A DNA stretch of 64,000 nt from Pegoplata infirma (Eukaryota; Arthropoda; Insecta; Diptera; Anthomyiidae): positions 30,549,911-30,613,910 of the forward strand of contig OY992537.1 of assembly GCA_963921195.1 (NCBI GenBank), in the 5' to 3' direction. Position 1 is the stretch's first letter, and each line of letters starts with the position of its first letter. The position numbers and the translations under genes are program-made. This document shows positions 54,611 through 64,000 of this stretch, one piece after another. The notes under the pieces were generated by a model, which saw only the letters and a list, made by a program, of their open reading frames with translations, searched no databases and had not been told where the DNA came from.

Positions 54611-56010
54611 TTTAACTTTTATGAATGTTGTTTTTCACTTGTATGCAGTTTATTATCGGTACTCATCACGCATAGTGAACAATATCAACTGCTGCAGCTA
54701 CTGCAGTGACAGGGGGTCTGAGACTGTATAACAGTACCACAAGCAATATATCACAAACAACAAATTTTCTAATAGAAATACTAAATTCAAACATTCATTT
54801 GCAAACTATCAACCCCATCTTTTTTATGAAATAGAAAAAAATAAAAATAAAAAAAAAAACAGCTAAACCAACAAACAAAATATCCACTCAAAAACTTTGT
54901 CCTTTTTCGTTGAAAAAAAAAAAAATCTTTATGAACACAACTATTACAAAATTCGTGTATACATACGACTTTATGTACGCGGTAGAATCGTTCGTTATTA
55001 TGTTCGAAAAATTTTAAAGCAATTTTTCGTGATAAATACGAAATCAATTAAAAGTAATTGAATTAACGAATTTCGTAATTGAAATTAATTTTTGCTGTGT
55101 AAGGATTTAGTAAAAATTAAGAGTGCTAAATGCGAATGTGTTTAATATTTTTTACCCAAATTGTATAAAAAAGTATTCTCCTCACAGGCCGACGTAAAGG
55201 TTTTTAGAAAAAAAAAAATTGTTTAACGAATAAATTTTATTAATAACAAATCTTGTGGGTTGTTTTAAAAATAACCTAACAAAAAATAACGATTTTCATC
55301 AAAATTTGATTTAAATTACTCAATGCTCCGTTGTAAAACAACTCTCGATTTTATTAAGCTTTTTAATTTGAGGCTCCGTTAATTCGACAATTATCAGCTA
55401 ACGGGATATCGAGTACTCCGCCCTTAATGTTCAAAAATGTTTTTTACTTTAGAACAAAAATTTTTTAGGTTATGGTAAAAACATCAATGATAAATTTACG
55501 TTTCCTTTTAAATCTTAGATATTCGTAAACGAATTCCAAAACATTTAAATTTCACCAACAACAATGTTCGGTGTATAAGTGACGAAATACTCAGAATTTG
55601 AACAGACAGACTCTGTAAATCCAAGAATTTGTCTAAAATGATGAGCAACTTGTACTCAGTTCGTCTACAAATTTAACTTAATATTGTGATTTTCTAGATT
55701 TTAAAATTTCTATATAAAAAATATCTCTTCCCCCAAAAAACTTATTTCTATTGCATAGATAACTTTTACAATTATTATTATTTTATTTTTTAATTCATGC
55801 ATATGCATTAGGGTGTCACGAATAATAACTTTTTTCGTATTTCTGGTTCATTTTGATCTAAAAATTCTTTGCTTAAATTTTTTACCAAATCGAACAAAAT
55901 TACACGAGCCATTTGCTCCAAAAATTTTTTTCCCCATACAAACCAAATTTTTTTTTTCGATTTTTTTATATTTTTAATTACACTTTGCTCGAATTTGACA
56001 CTTTTTTTAA
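54611..56010. other. Unassigned stretch
   Basis: Contains 'ctgctgcagctactgcagtg' near 54690 and otherwise AT-rich sequence. No termini, no credible frames; an 86-codon minus frame at 54787-55047 is unrecognised. Confidence 0.35.
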
Positions 56011-56013
56011 CAA

Positions 56014-56151
56014 GCTGGGCACCCTACTGGTTAAGCTAATCAAGTAAAACAATAACACTGTGCTAGTCGCAAAAATTAACATGCTGGGCACCCTACTAGT
56101 AAAGTTAATTCGAGTACGCTGAATTCAATGGTGCTAGCCGTTTTTCGAAGT
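56014..56151. repeat. Two-unit tandem repeat, period 69 bp
   Basis: 'gctgggcaccctactggtta' at 56014 and 'gctgggcaccctactagtaa' at 56083, each followed by a 'tgctag' word about 50 bases later. Confidence 0.7.
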
Positions 56152-56398
56152 TAGCGCTCATATTCGCGATATTCGCGATTTAAAATGTTGATGCTCAAGT
56201 ACAATTAAAATGATATTTTTAAACTTTTGCGATCATTTTTAAATTTAAAACCATTCAAGTCTGTTAAACTAATATAACAAACCATAATACCGTTAATTTT
56301 TCTCTCGAAAAGTTCTCTTTATTTTCGTGAAAAAATTGATTCAATACAAATATTTTTAGTTTGATTTTACGACAGCCGAATGGTAAAGCTAGTTCGTG

Positions 56399-56883
56399 CA
56401 CACAAAAAATTATTGGCTAAAAATTTTCAATTAAATGTATTGATCAACAAAATTTAAATGAGTCAATCAATGTTTTGATTAAAATGTTTGCTATTTTTTG
56501 TTAAAAATTTTCGACATACCAGATTTTTTTCGCTTTAATTTATTTGAATAGATTAATTCAAAAGTATACAAAATAATCGGGCTTTACTTTTTTTTATTGT
56601 TGGCAACATATTGGAAAGCAAAAAAGATGAATTTTTTGATAATTTTGTCATAAGCTTACAATTCATTTGTTAAATCAATCATTATTTTGATTGCCTTTAA
56701 ATAAAAAATCTATCAAATTTTTGATCAAAATCGAAAAATTGTTTGATTGAAAAAATGTTCAATCAATCACCTACAATTTGATGATTGGTATAACAATTTT
56801 TTTAATTGGAGGAATTTCAATCAAAAAATTGATTGAATCCGCGTTTTTGTTGATTGAAATTCGTTTCAAATTTTTTCTGTGTG
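56399..56883. mobile_element. TIR element with CACACAAAAAATT ends and TTGATTGAA words
   Basis: CACACAAAAAATT and AATTTTTTCTGTGTG end the element; 'aatcaatcaatg' and 'gattgaaattcg' type words recur on both sides in opposite orientation. Target duplication not clear. Confidence 0.6.
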
Positions 56884-56957
56884 TACATTAAATCCCATTG
56901 TAATGTAATATCAGGTTTTTCAAAGTTAGCGTATGTATTAGCGATATTCGCGATTAT

Positions 56958-57982
56958 TTTTTATACCCTCCACTCTAGTGATAGAGGGTATATATAAGTT
57001 TGTCATTCCGTTTGTAACACCTCGAAATATTGGTCTAGGACCCTATAAAGTATATATATTTATGATCCTCGATCGATTTTAAGTCGATCTAGCGATGTCC
57101 GTCCGTCCGTCCGTCTGTCTGTCTGTCTGTCCGTCCGTAGAAAACACGCTAACTTTTGAAAGACTTTACAGAGGCTACTGAAGTTTGGCATATATGTTTG
57201 TCATTTACCTGGTCAGGTTGGTATTGCAATCCAGCCAAATCGGTCCAGTGGTTCAAAAGTTATGAGCAAAAGAGTAAATTTCGGCAAGGGTGTTTCGAGA
57301 ATTTACGAGATAAAAAACACGATAACTTTCGAAAGACAATAATGAGACTACTAAAGCTTGGCATGTATCTTTGCCGTTCCCCGGGTCTATTTGGTTTTAA
57401 ATCTCAGCTCAATCGGTCCAGTGGTTCAAAAGTTATAAGCAAAACCCTGAATTTCAAATTAGTTTCATCTAAAATGCCACGTGTTTTAACAAGTTTTAAA
57501 AGCATTGGTAGTAACTAAACAATGCTTTTCAAACTTGTTTAAATTTTAAGCAATGCTTTTTTAAACTTGTTTAGTTTTAAAAGCATTGGTAACTTAAAAA
57601 CCACACCCGAAAAAAATTTTGCACTCAAAAAAAAAATTTACACTCAAAAAAAAAATTTTACACTCAAAAAAAAATGTACACAAAAAAAATTTAGTTTTTT
57701 TTTTTACAAAAAACACAATATTTTGTGTACATACGTACGTGCATTCACTCAGAAATATTTTTAAAGTAAAAAAAACATTACACTCGAAAAAAATTTTACA
57801 CTCAAAAAAAAAACAGTAATTTTTTTTTTTTTAATGACAAAAAAAGAGTTTTTTACTCAAAATAAAATATTTCTAATCAAAATTGCTAATTTTTTCACGT
57901 TAAAAATGTACTACACTGTAAAAAAATGCATTGTGGAGGGTATTCATAGATTCGTCAAAGTCGAATTTAACTTTTCTACTTG
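56958..57982 (+). mobile_element. Family H element, copy j, complete
   Basis: Opening stem at 56963, (GTCCGTCY)n at 57097-57137, repeated 'ggttcaaaagttat' blocks, 'acactcaaaaaaaa' tract at about 57620-57810, and the end 'gattcgtcaaagtcgaattt' with CTACTTG. The frame at 57156-57518 resembles that at 20097-20414 but is broken in copies h and i. Confidence 0.88.
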
Positions 57983-58002
57983 TTTTTTTATTTTTAAGTA
58001 GA

Positions 58003-58752
58003 AACTTCTTTCATTTGTGTCTGCAATTCCAGATTATGTTGGTAACCCTTGCGAAATAATGTAAGACACAAAAAAGTTGAAAGATAGTATGAGGTGAGGT
58101 TGAGATTGCTAAAAATAAAATTGTAGTGTTGGAAACTGTCCAAATTTATTCTGTAGAAACTATAAATACTCACATATATAAAAAACAATTTTCATTAACA
58201 AGACAAACCGACATTTAAAATCTTACTGATGATAACACTAACTGGAGTGTTTGAAACAGGTATGGGAATACCAGAAATGTCTATAATTTTTAGAAATTAA
58301 ATTTTTCTTCTGCATTTTTTTAACAAATATCAAATATAATTAGAGCCCGTGCTCGATCTGTACTTTCAGAAAGAATCAAATAAAATTACTGACAAAATAT
58401 GTCGCCATTAGGCACGTCTCCGAAACAAATTCCTTCATTTGTGTCTGCAATTCCAGATCATGTTGCTAACCTTTGCAAAATAATGTAAGAGACAGAAAAG
58501 TTGAAAGAAGTATGAAGTGAGATTGAGATTGCTAGAAATAGAATTGTAGTGTTGAAAACTGTCAAAATTTATTCTATAGAAACTATAAATATTCACATAT
58601 ATAAAAAACAGTTTTCATTAGCAAGAAAAATAGACATTAAAAATCTTACTGATAATAACACTAACTGGGGTGTTTGAAACCGGTATGGGAAATACCAGAA
58701 ATGTCTATAATTTTTAGAAATTTCGTTTTTCTTCTGCATTTTTTCAACAAAT
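58003..58752. repeat. Direct tandem duplication, offset 424 bp
   Basis: About 325 bases from 'tcatttgtgtctgcaattcc' (58011) to 'ttctgcattttt' recur from 58435 at roughly 90 percent identity by eye; the intervening 58335-58430 is not repeated after the second unit. No frame is conserved. Confidence 0.85.
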
Positions 58753-58808
58753 TCGGCTGAAATTTTTGAAAATTTTAAAAGGATTTGCAGTTTCGGAACA
58801 GAATTAAC

Positions 58809-59965
58809 TAGGGATGTGCGATTAATCGAATAATTAATTTTTTGATTAATCAGTATTTTGATTAATCAATTAATCGATTAATCATACTTTATGATTAATC
58901 AGAACTATGATTAATCAATTAATTTGAATTTTGATTATTCAAATTTGAATAATTTTAAACAATTTCGAAAAATCTTGAAAAAACAAAAATAGAAAAATTG
59001 TTGTACAAACAAAAGCATTAACTTATAGAGATTGAAATAAAAATATCTTTATTAAATATATAAAAGTCCAGCGAAAGGATATGATTAAGGCTGAATGATA
59101 TGCTTCCAAAACATGAGCGTTGCATCTGACAATATGATCAGCGAATCATTTTAACGCACCCATGATCAATATAATTATAAAAGATTAATGGTTCACTGCA
59201 CCAAAAGAGCCACAGAACTGTACAATATGGCCGCGGGTGCATATAATGGCCCTATTATTTTAATAATTAGGTCCGTAAATGGAATTGCAATCATATGGGA
59301 TCCACTTCTTTTTAGATATTAACTGTTTTGAGGTTTCTAGCATCTTCTAAAAGTTACCATATTACGAAGAATTGTATTGACGATCTGCCTGGATCTTCTT
59401 TAATAAAGAATTGTTTATTAGAATTTGGGTTAAGAATTAGGGTCCAAGCATAGAGAAACATAGAGGCGAAGGCGTCAAAAATTGAGTTGTCAAAGTACAA
59501 CTTGTTTAAATGTATTTGTTGACAAAGTACGACTTGTAAACATGTATTGTGTGGTGAATTCACATCGACAACGTACGTGTGAGAAATTAGAAAAAGATAG
59601 CAATATTGTTTTTTCTTTCACCTTCGCCTCTATGTTTCTCTATGGGTCCAAGTTAGTTTAAAGATTTATTAAAATATCTTTAAAAACATTTTAAAATTCA
59701 ATATTCACAAAATTTTTTCAAACCCAAAAAATATAAAAACAAAAATAACAAAATATAAACAAACAAAATTTATTCAATTATTCAAATTTTTGAATATTCA
59801 ACTTTCTGATTAATCAATTAATCATGAGTTTTGATTATTCAAAATTGAAATTAATCGATTAATCATTATTCTGATTAATCAGAATATATGATTAATCGAT
59901 TAATTGATTAATCAGGATTTTGATTAATCATAGTGCTCGAATAATCGATTAATCGCACATCCCTA
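58809..59965. mobile_element. hAT-type element rich in ATTAATCGATTAAT, 1157 bp
   Basis: Ends TAGGGATGTGCGATTAATCG and the complement, with 8-bp duplication GAATTAAC (58801-58808, 59966-59973). Both subterminal regions are packed with 'gattaatcaattaatcgatt' words. The core includes a nested MITE. Non-coding. Confidence 0.93.
59449..59644. mobile_element. Nested MITE, 196 bp, with 8-bp duplication
   Basis: Perfect 24-base ends beginning CATAGAGAAACATAGAGGCG, flanked by GGTCCAAG on both sides (59441-59448, 59645-59652). The 8-bp duplication points to hAT. It lies within the 58809-59965 element and so is younger. Confidence 0.93.
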
Positions 59966-59973
59966 GAATTAAC

Positions 59974-60689
59974 GCATTTTACAAATATTGAAGATATTTT
60001 TACATAATAATTTTTACAAACTAAGAATAATTTCTTAGTTTTGAGCCAAAAAAAAATCAGTATCAGAGCTTATCATATGTCAAGTTTGTTGTTGGAATAC
60101 GAAATTAAAAAAAAAAAAAAAATATCGGGACATCCTAATATGCATGTTGGAAAAATGAAAACAAAAAAAAAAAACAAACTATAAAATTCCTAAAACTTTT
60201 TGATGACTTTGCCATTATAAAAATTTTATAATAAAATAAGTAAAAGTGTTAAAATAAGTTGTGTTTGTTATTTAATTGACTGCAAGTGAATTGTTGGTTT
60301 ACAATAAAACGAACAAATTCAATTATAAAAGAGATTTTAAAATTGAATAAATTTAGCACAAATATGATAAATGTTAAATAGTTTAGAGTTAATAAATGTA
60401 AAGATACATTTTTTTAAACTAAAACTTAGTTAGCACAACTCAAAAAATTTGCAGATAAAAAGAGATTTCATTATGGTAGTGATGGTTTTTTAAATAGGAA
60501 TTGAAATAGGATAAAAATAAGAATTTTTATATTTATTTTGGTTCGGATCAAAATGTGAAAATATGTTTAACAAAATTTGGGTGAAAACAGTTTTTAGTTA
60601 TTTTTGTAAAAAAAAAAAAACAAAATCGTGCGTAAATTTTTTTTTTCGAGTTTAATTCTTTTTTTTAGACGGACAAATTCGTAAAAAAA
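59974..60689. other. Unassigned AT-rich stretch
   Basis: No termini, repeats or credible frames recognised. Confidence 0.35.
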
Positions 60690-62807
60690 TGCCTGTGAAT
60701 TTTGTACTCTAGCCCAAAATATTTAATCATGGTAATTTTTTGCAAAAGATTTGTGTGTACTTGCCAATCAATATTTTTTTTAGAAAAAATAATGTTATTT
60801 GCCATTCCATGCAAAACGAATTGAAATATCGGTCGAGGACCGATACTGTTGATCCATTTCTAAGACAATCTAGCTATATACATCCGTCCATGTGTCTGGG
60901 GAAACCAAGATATAGTCTAAACTAAAAGAGCTGTAAATTTGGTAAAGTAGTGCATAAAAGTTTTTTACATTTTGGAGAGTTAAATGATTCGGCACAGACG
61001 GAATTAAACACTCTCACTTGTTTTTTGTACATTTGTTAAGCAATTGAGACATTTCTTTGTCAGAATTTTCGACTTGGTGAAAAAATAGTTTTGGTGAAAA
61101 AAAAAAAAAAATAAAAAAGAAATGAAAAGAACAATTTATTTTTTGATGAAAAAAAAAAATTTGTTAAAAAAAAAAAACAAAATTTTTTTAATGAAAAAAG
61201 TTTTTGATGATGAAAAACAAATTTAGATGAAAAACAATTTTTTTTGAAACAAATATGAGCAAATCCATGGGAAATTAAGCTGACGGATTGCCGATTTTGT
61301 TAATTTTTGGTTATTTGATAAACCTTCGTAAATAATTAAAATAAGTTTTTTCTTTGGAACAATACTTTGGAAGATATGGGCGTTTAAAAAAGCGCTTTTT
61401 TGACAATATTGACTTTTAGACGGTTTTTTAACATTTTTGTGCTCGGAATCTGTAAGTCGTACGAAAAAACTTATAAAAACAATATTGTATATCAAATTAT
61501 GAAGATTTAAAATTTAGAAACAAAACTTTTTCTTTAAATTTAAACAAAAAATGTTGAAAACCATATTTGAATGAAATTTTTTCCTGGGAATGACACCATG
61601 GTTTTCTAAACTTAAAATTTTTTATTAAAGTTTAGAATGTCCTTTTAACGCTGTTAAAATTTCAGAGAGGTGATTTTTCGTATTGTTGAGCAATTCATTT
61701 TTAAAATTTGTTAGATTGCCAAATATTTGATTTTTTCAAAATTTTAGCTTAACACCAAATTTAAAAAATTTATTACTCGAAAAAGCGAAAAAGCACCTCC
61801 CTGAAATTTTAACAGCGTTTTTTTAATTTTTTTTTTACGAATTCTAAATTTAAAATCTCTATAATTTTATCAACAATTTTGTCACTGAAAGTTTTTTCGT
61901 ACAACTTACGGTTTCCGAGTAAAAAACTGTCTAGAGGCAACTATTTGATTTTTTGCCAACATTTTGAAAAGAATCAAATATTTGGCTCGCTAACAAATTT
62001 TGCAAATTTATTGCTCAACAATACGAAAAAACACCTCTCTAAAATTTTAACAGCGTTAAAGGCCATTCGAAACTCTAAAACAAAATTTTGCTTTTGGAAA
62101 TGCATGGTGTCCCTCACAGGAAAATTGGAAATTCAAATATTGTTTTCATATTTTTTTGTTCATAATTTTATCAAGAATATTGTTTTTAAAGTTATTTCGT
62201 ACGACTTACGGTTTCCGAGTACAAAAATGTTAAAAAACTGTCTAAAAGTCAATATTATCAAAAATCACTTTTTTTTAAACGCCCATATCTTCCAAGAATA
62301 TTGTTTTTAAAGTTTTTTCGTACGACTTACGGTTTCCGAGTACTAAAATTTTAAAAAACTGTCTAAAAGTCAATATTGTCAAAAATCACTTTTTTTTTTA
62401 AACGCCCATATCTTCCAAGTATTGATCAAAAAAATAAAAAATATGGCTTGTAATAATTTACGAAGCTCTATTAAATAACCAAGAATAAACAAAATCGGCG
62501 ATCCGTCAGTTAAATTTCCCATGTATATATATTAATAAAAAAAATTATTTTTTGATGAAAAAAAAATTATGAAAAAAAAAAATTCGAAAAAAAGTTTTGG
62601 ATGAAAAAAATAAATTTGAAGAAAAAAAGTTTTTGATGAAAAAAAAAAAAAAAAATTTATGGAAAAAAATTGATAAAAAAAAATTTGATGAAAAAAAAAA
62701 TGATGAAAAAAAAAATTGATAAAAAAAACTTTATGAAAAAAAATGAAAATAATTATGTTGTTTTATTCACATTCTGGTGAAAAACGCGTTTATTCACCAG
62801 CAGGTGA
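60690..62807 (+). mobile_element. Composite element with GATGAAAA array, copy 3
   Basis: Starts TGCCTGTGAATTTTG; 'gccattccatgcaaaacgaa' (60801), 'acattttggagagttaaatg' and 'acactctcacttg' (61004-61020) repeat the head of copies 1 and 2. A shorter array follows (61095-61245 and 62525-62745), split by a foldback, and 'attcaccagcaggtgagtt' abuts the LINE. The tail of the other copies is missing. Confidence 0.75.
61265..62523. mobile_element. Foldback element, 1259 bp, CATGGGAAATTAAGCTGACG ends
   Basis: CATGGGAAATTAAGCTGACG and 'gattgccgattttgtt' at the left mirror 'aaaatcggcgatccgtcagt' and 'taaatttcccatg' at the right. Inner block 'tcgtacgacttacggtttcc' plus 'gcccatatcttccaag' occurs once in the left arm and two to three times tandemly in the right arm (61900-62420). 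Tandem units inside inverted arms recall FB elements. No duplicated target found. Confidence 0.72.
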
Positions 62808-64000
62808 GTTACAACTCCAGAGGGCCAGAATGTAGAGTTGTTTGCCGAACATAATCACCTCTCACAGCTGGTTCATGGACCAACACGCATTCTGTGTGAC
62901 GATGGCGGTGAAGGAAACACTCTTGACCATTTTTTGATATCACATCCTGATAAATATAATATTGATACACTCGCACCTCTGCGAAATTCAGATCATCACG
63001 CCATTTCTGCATCCTTCTTATACTCTGCTCTTCATGAAGTTCCCTAACCGGCTTCAAAACGTTCCGTTTTTTTGTATAAAAGAGCTCGTTGGTCCGAACT
63101 TTGCGACTTTTACCGATCATTTAATTGGAAACTCTGGTTTTTAGACGGGATTATTGAAGCAGCCGCGGAAATGGTTACGGATGTAATTATTCTTGGAATG
63201 CAAACATTCATCCCTGAGAGGACCATTTCGGTAAGGCCCAAGGACAAATGTTAGTTTAACCAGACATGTAAAGTGGCCGTGAGAGCTAAGGAAGAAGCAT
63301 TTAGGAATTGGCGCAATGATCAGAGTCCTACGACCGAATTGTTACGCACAAGAGCCAGGACAGAGTGTGCTAGAATACTTAGTCGTGAGAAACTTATCTT
63401 CGAAAAACGTATTCGTTCTAAGGTCTTGTCAGCTCCGAAGGGTAGCAAGAGTTTCTGGTCATTCGTCAAAAGGGTAAAGAATGACTGTAATTCTTCCATT
63501 CCAAATCTTTTGAAGGGTGAACTTATAGTGATTGAACCTGTTGATAAGGCCAATGTTTTCGCTGAACTATTTTCCAGGAATTCTTCACTTTCGAATAGCT
63601 GTCAGCCACCACCTGTTCTTGATAGGGTTCCTTTTGACATGCCGCAAATATTCTTTAGAACTCGGGCTGTTAAAAATGTGCTTTCAGAGCTGTACACAAA
63701 TAAATCCCATGGGCCAGATGGTATTCCCGCTCTAGTCATCATGATGTCTTCTTCGTCGCTAGCTTCTCCATTGCACAATCTTTTTAATTTTCCGAATTGC
63801 TGGAAGATTGCCAATGTTCAACCAATACCCAGGAAAGGCGTGGCAACGAACCCGGATAACTACTGTCCGATTGCTATCTGTTCAACACTCTCCAAAGTTA
63901 TGGAGAGCATGATAAATTTCCATCTGGTGAACTACTTGGAATCGAATCGTCTATTAAATGACCGACAATATGGCTTCCGAAAGAGTCGTTCAACTGGAGA
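62808..64000 (+). pseudogene. 5'-truncated non-LTR retrotransposon ORF2 (endonuclease end plus start of RT), runs off window
   Basis: One frame runs through from TPEGQNVELFAEHNHLSQLV and HGPTRI, TLDHFLISHP, LAPLRNSDHHAI (last endonuclease motifs with S-D-H) to SHGPDGIP, WKIANVQPIPRKG, NYCPIAICSTLSKVME and LLNDRQYGFRKSRSTG (first RT blocks). Such ORF2 proteins nick DNA and copy their own RNA. Two in-frame stops (TAA 63045-63047; TAG 63252-63254, where tryptophan is usual) and a likely in-frame deletion in HNLFNFPNCWK make it dead. Jockey/CR1 group; clade not resolved. Confidence 0.92.

Overview
This is AT-rich, repeat-dense eukaryotic DNA with no recognisable host gene. The repeats point to a higher fly (Diptera, probably a calyptrate such as a blowfly or house-fly relative). 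Evidence is the many copies of a family that opens with a 'TATACCCTCCAC...GGAGGGTATA' stem, continues with a (GTCCGTCY)n tract and ends in a small hairpin, together with a canonical Helitron, many hAT-type elements, TA-flanked elements and broken non-LTR retrotransposon pieces. The organism call is inference from repeat style; nothing here names a species.

Layout. 1-3025 is a long-inverted-repeat element (family S) carrying three further insertions stacked inside one another. 3.1-6.2 kb holds an inverted-repeat element, a GC-rich hAT-type element and an unassigned stretch. 6.3-8.7 kb is a stem-loop element (family H) split by a hAT-type element that itself holds a small hairpin element. 11.4-14.9 kb has a second S copy followed by family Q, which contains a LINE C-terminal fragment and a composite element with a long A-rich GATGAAAA array. 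15.9-17.9 kb is a TA-flanked element enclosing families G and T. 19.9-21.2 kb is H with a foldback insertion carrying a hammerhead-like motif. 22.7-27.2 kb is a foldback (family T) with tRNA-like sequence in both arms, broken by H and by a composite element that is itself interrupted. 28.0-43 kb holds a minisatellite, two large palindromic elements, Helitron-like tandem arrays, hAT-type, pogo-like and G elements, and a foldback. 43.6-47.3 kb has two H copies, one inside a tandem array. 49.9-52.6 kb is a complete non-autonomous Helitron. 53-54.6 kb is a TATCGATA-rich array. 57-62.8 kb has another H copy, a 424-bp tandem duplication, a hAT-type element with a nested hairpin element, and a third composite element. 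62.8 kb to the end is a 5'-truncated LINE.

The window therefore reads as a layered insertion record rather than a set of cooperating genes. The best-supported calls are those where a target-site duplication flanks matching termini, or where another copy in the window shows the empty site. Family letters S, H, G, Q, T, W and A are local labels used only here. The only protein-coding traces I accept are two decayed LINE fragments (12943-13165 minus; 62808-64000 plus).
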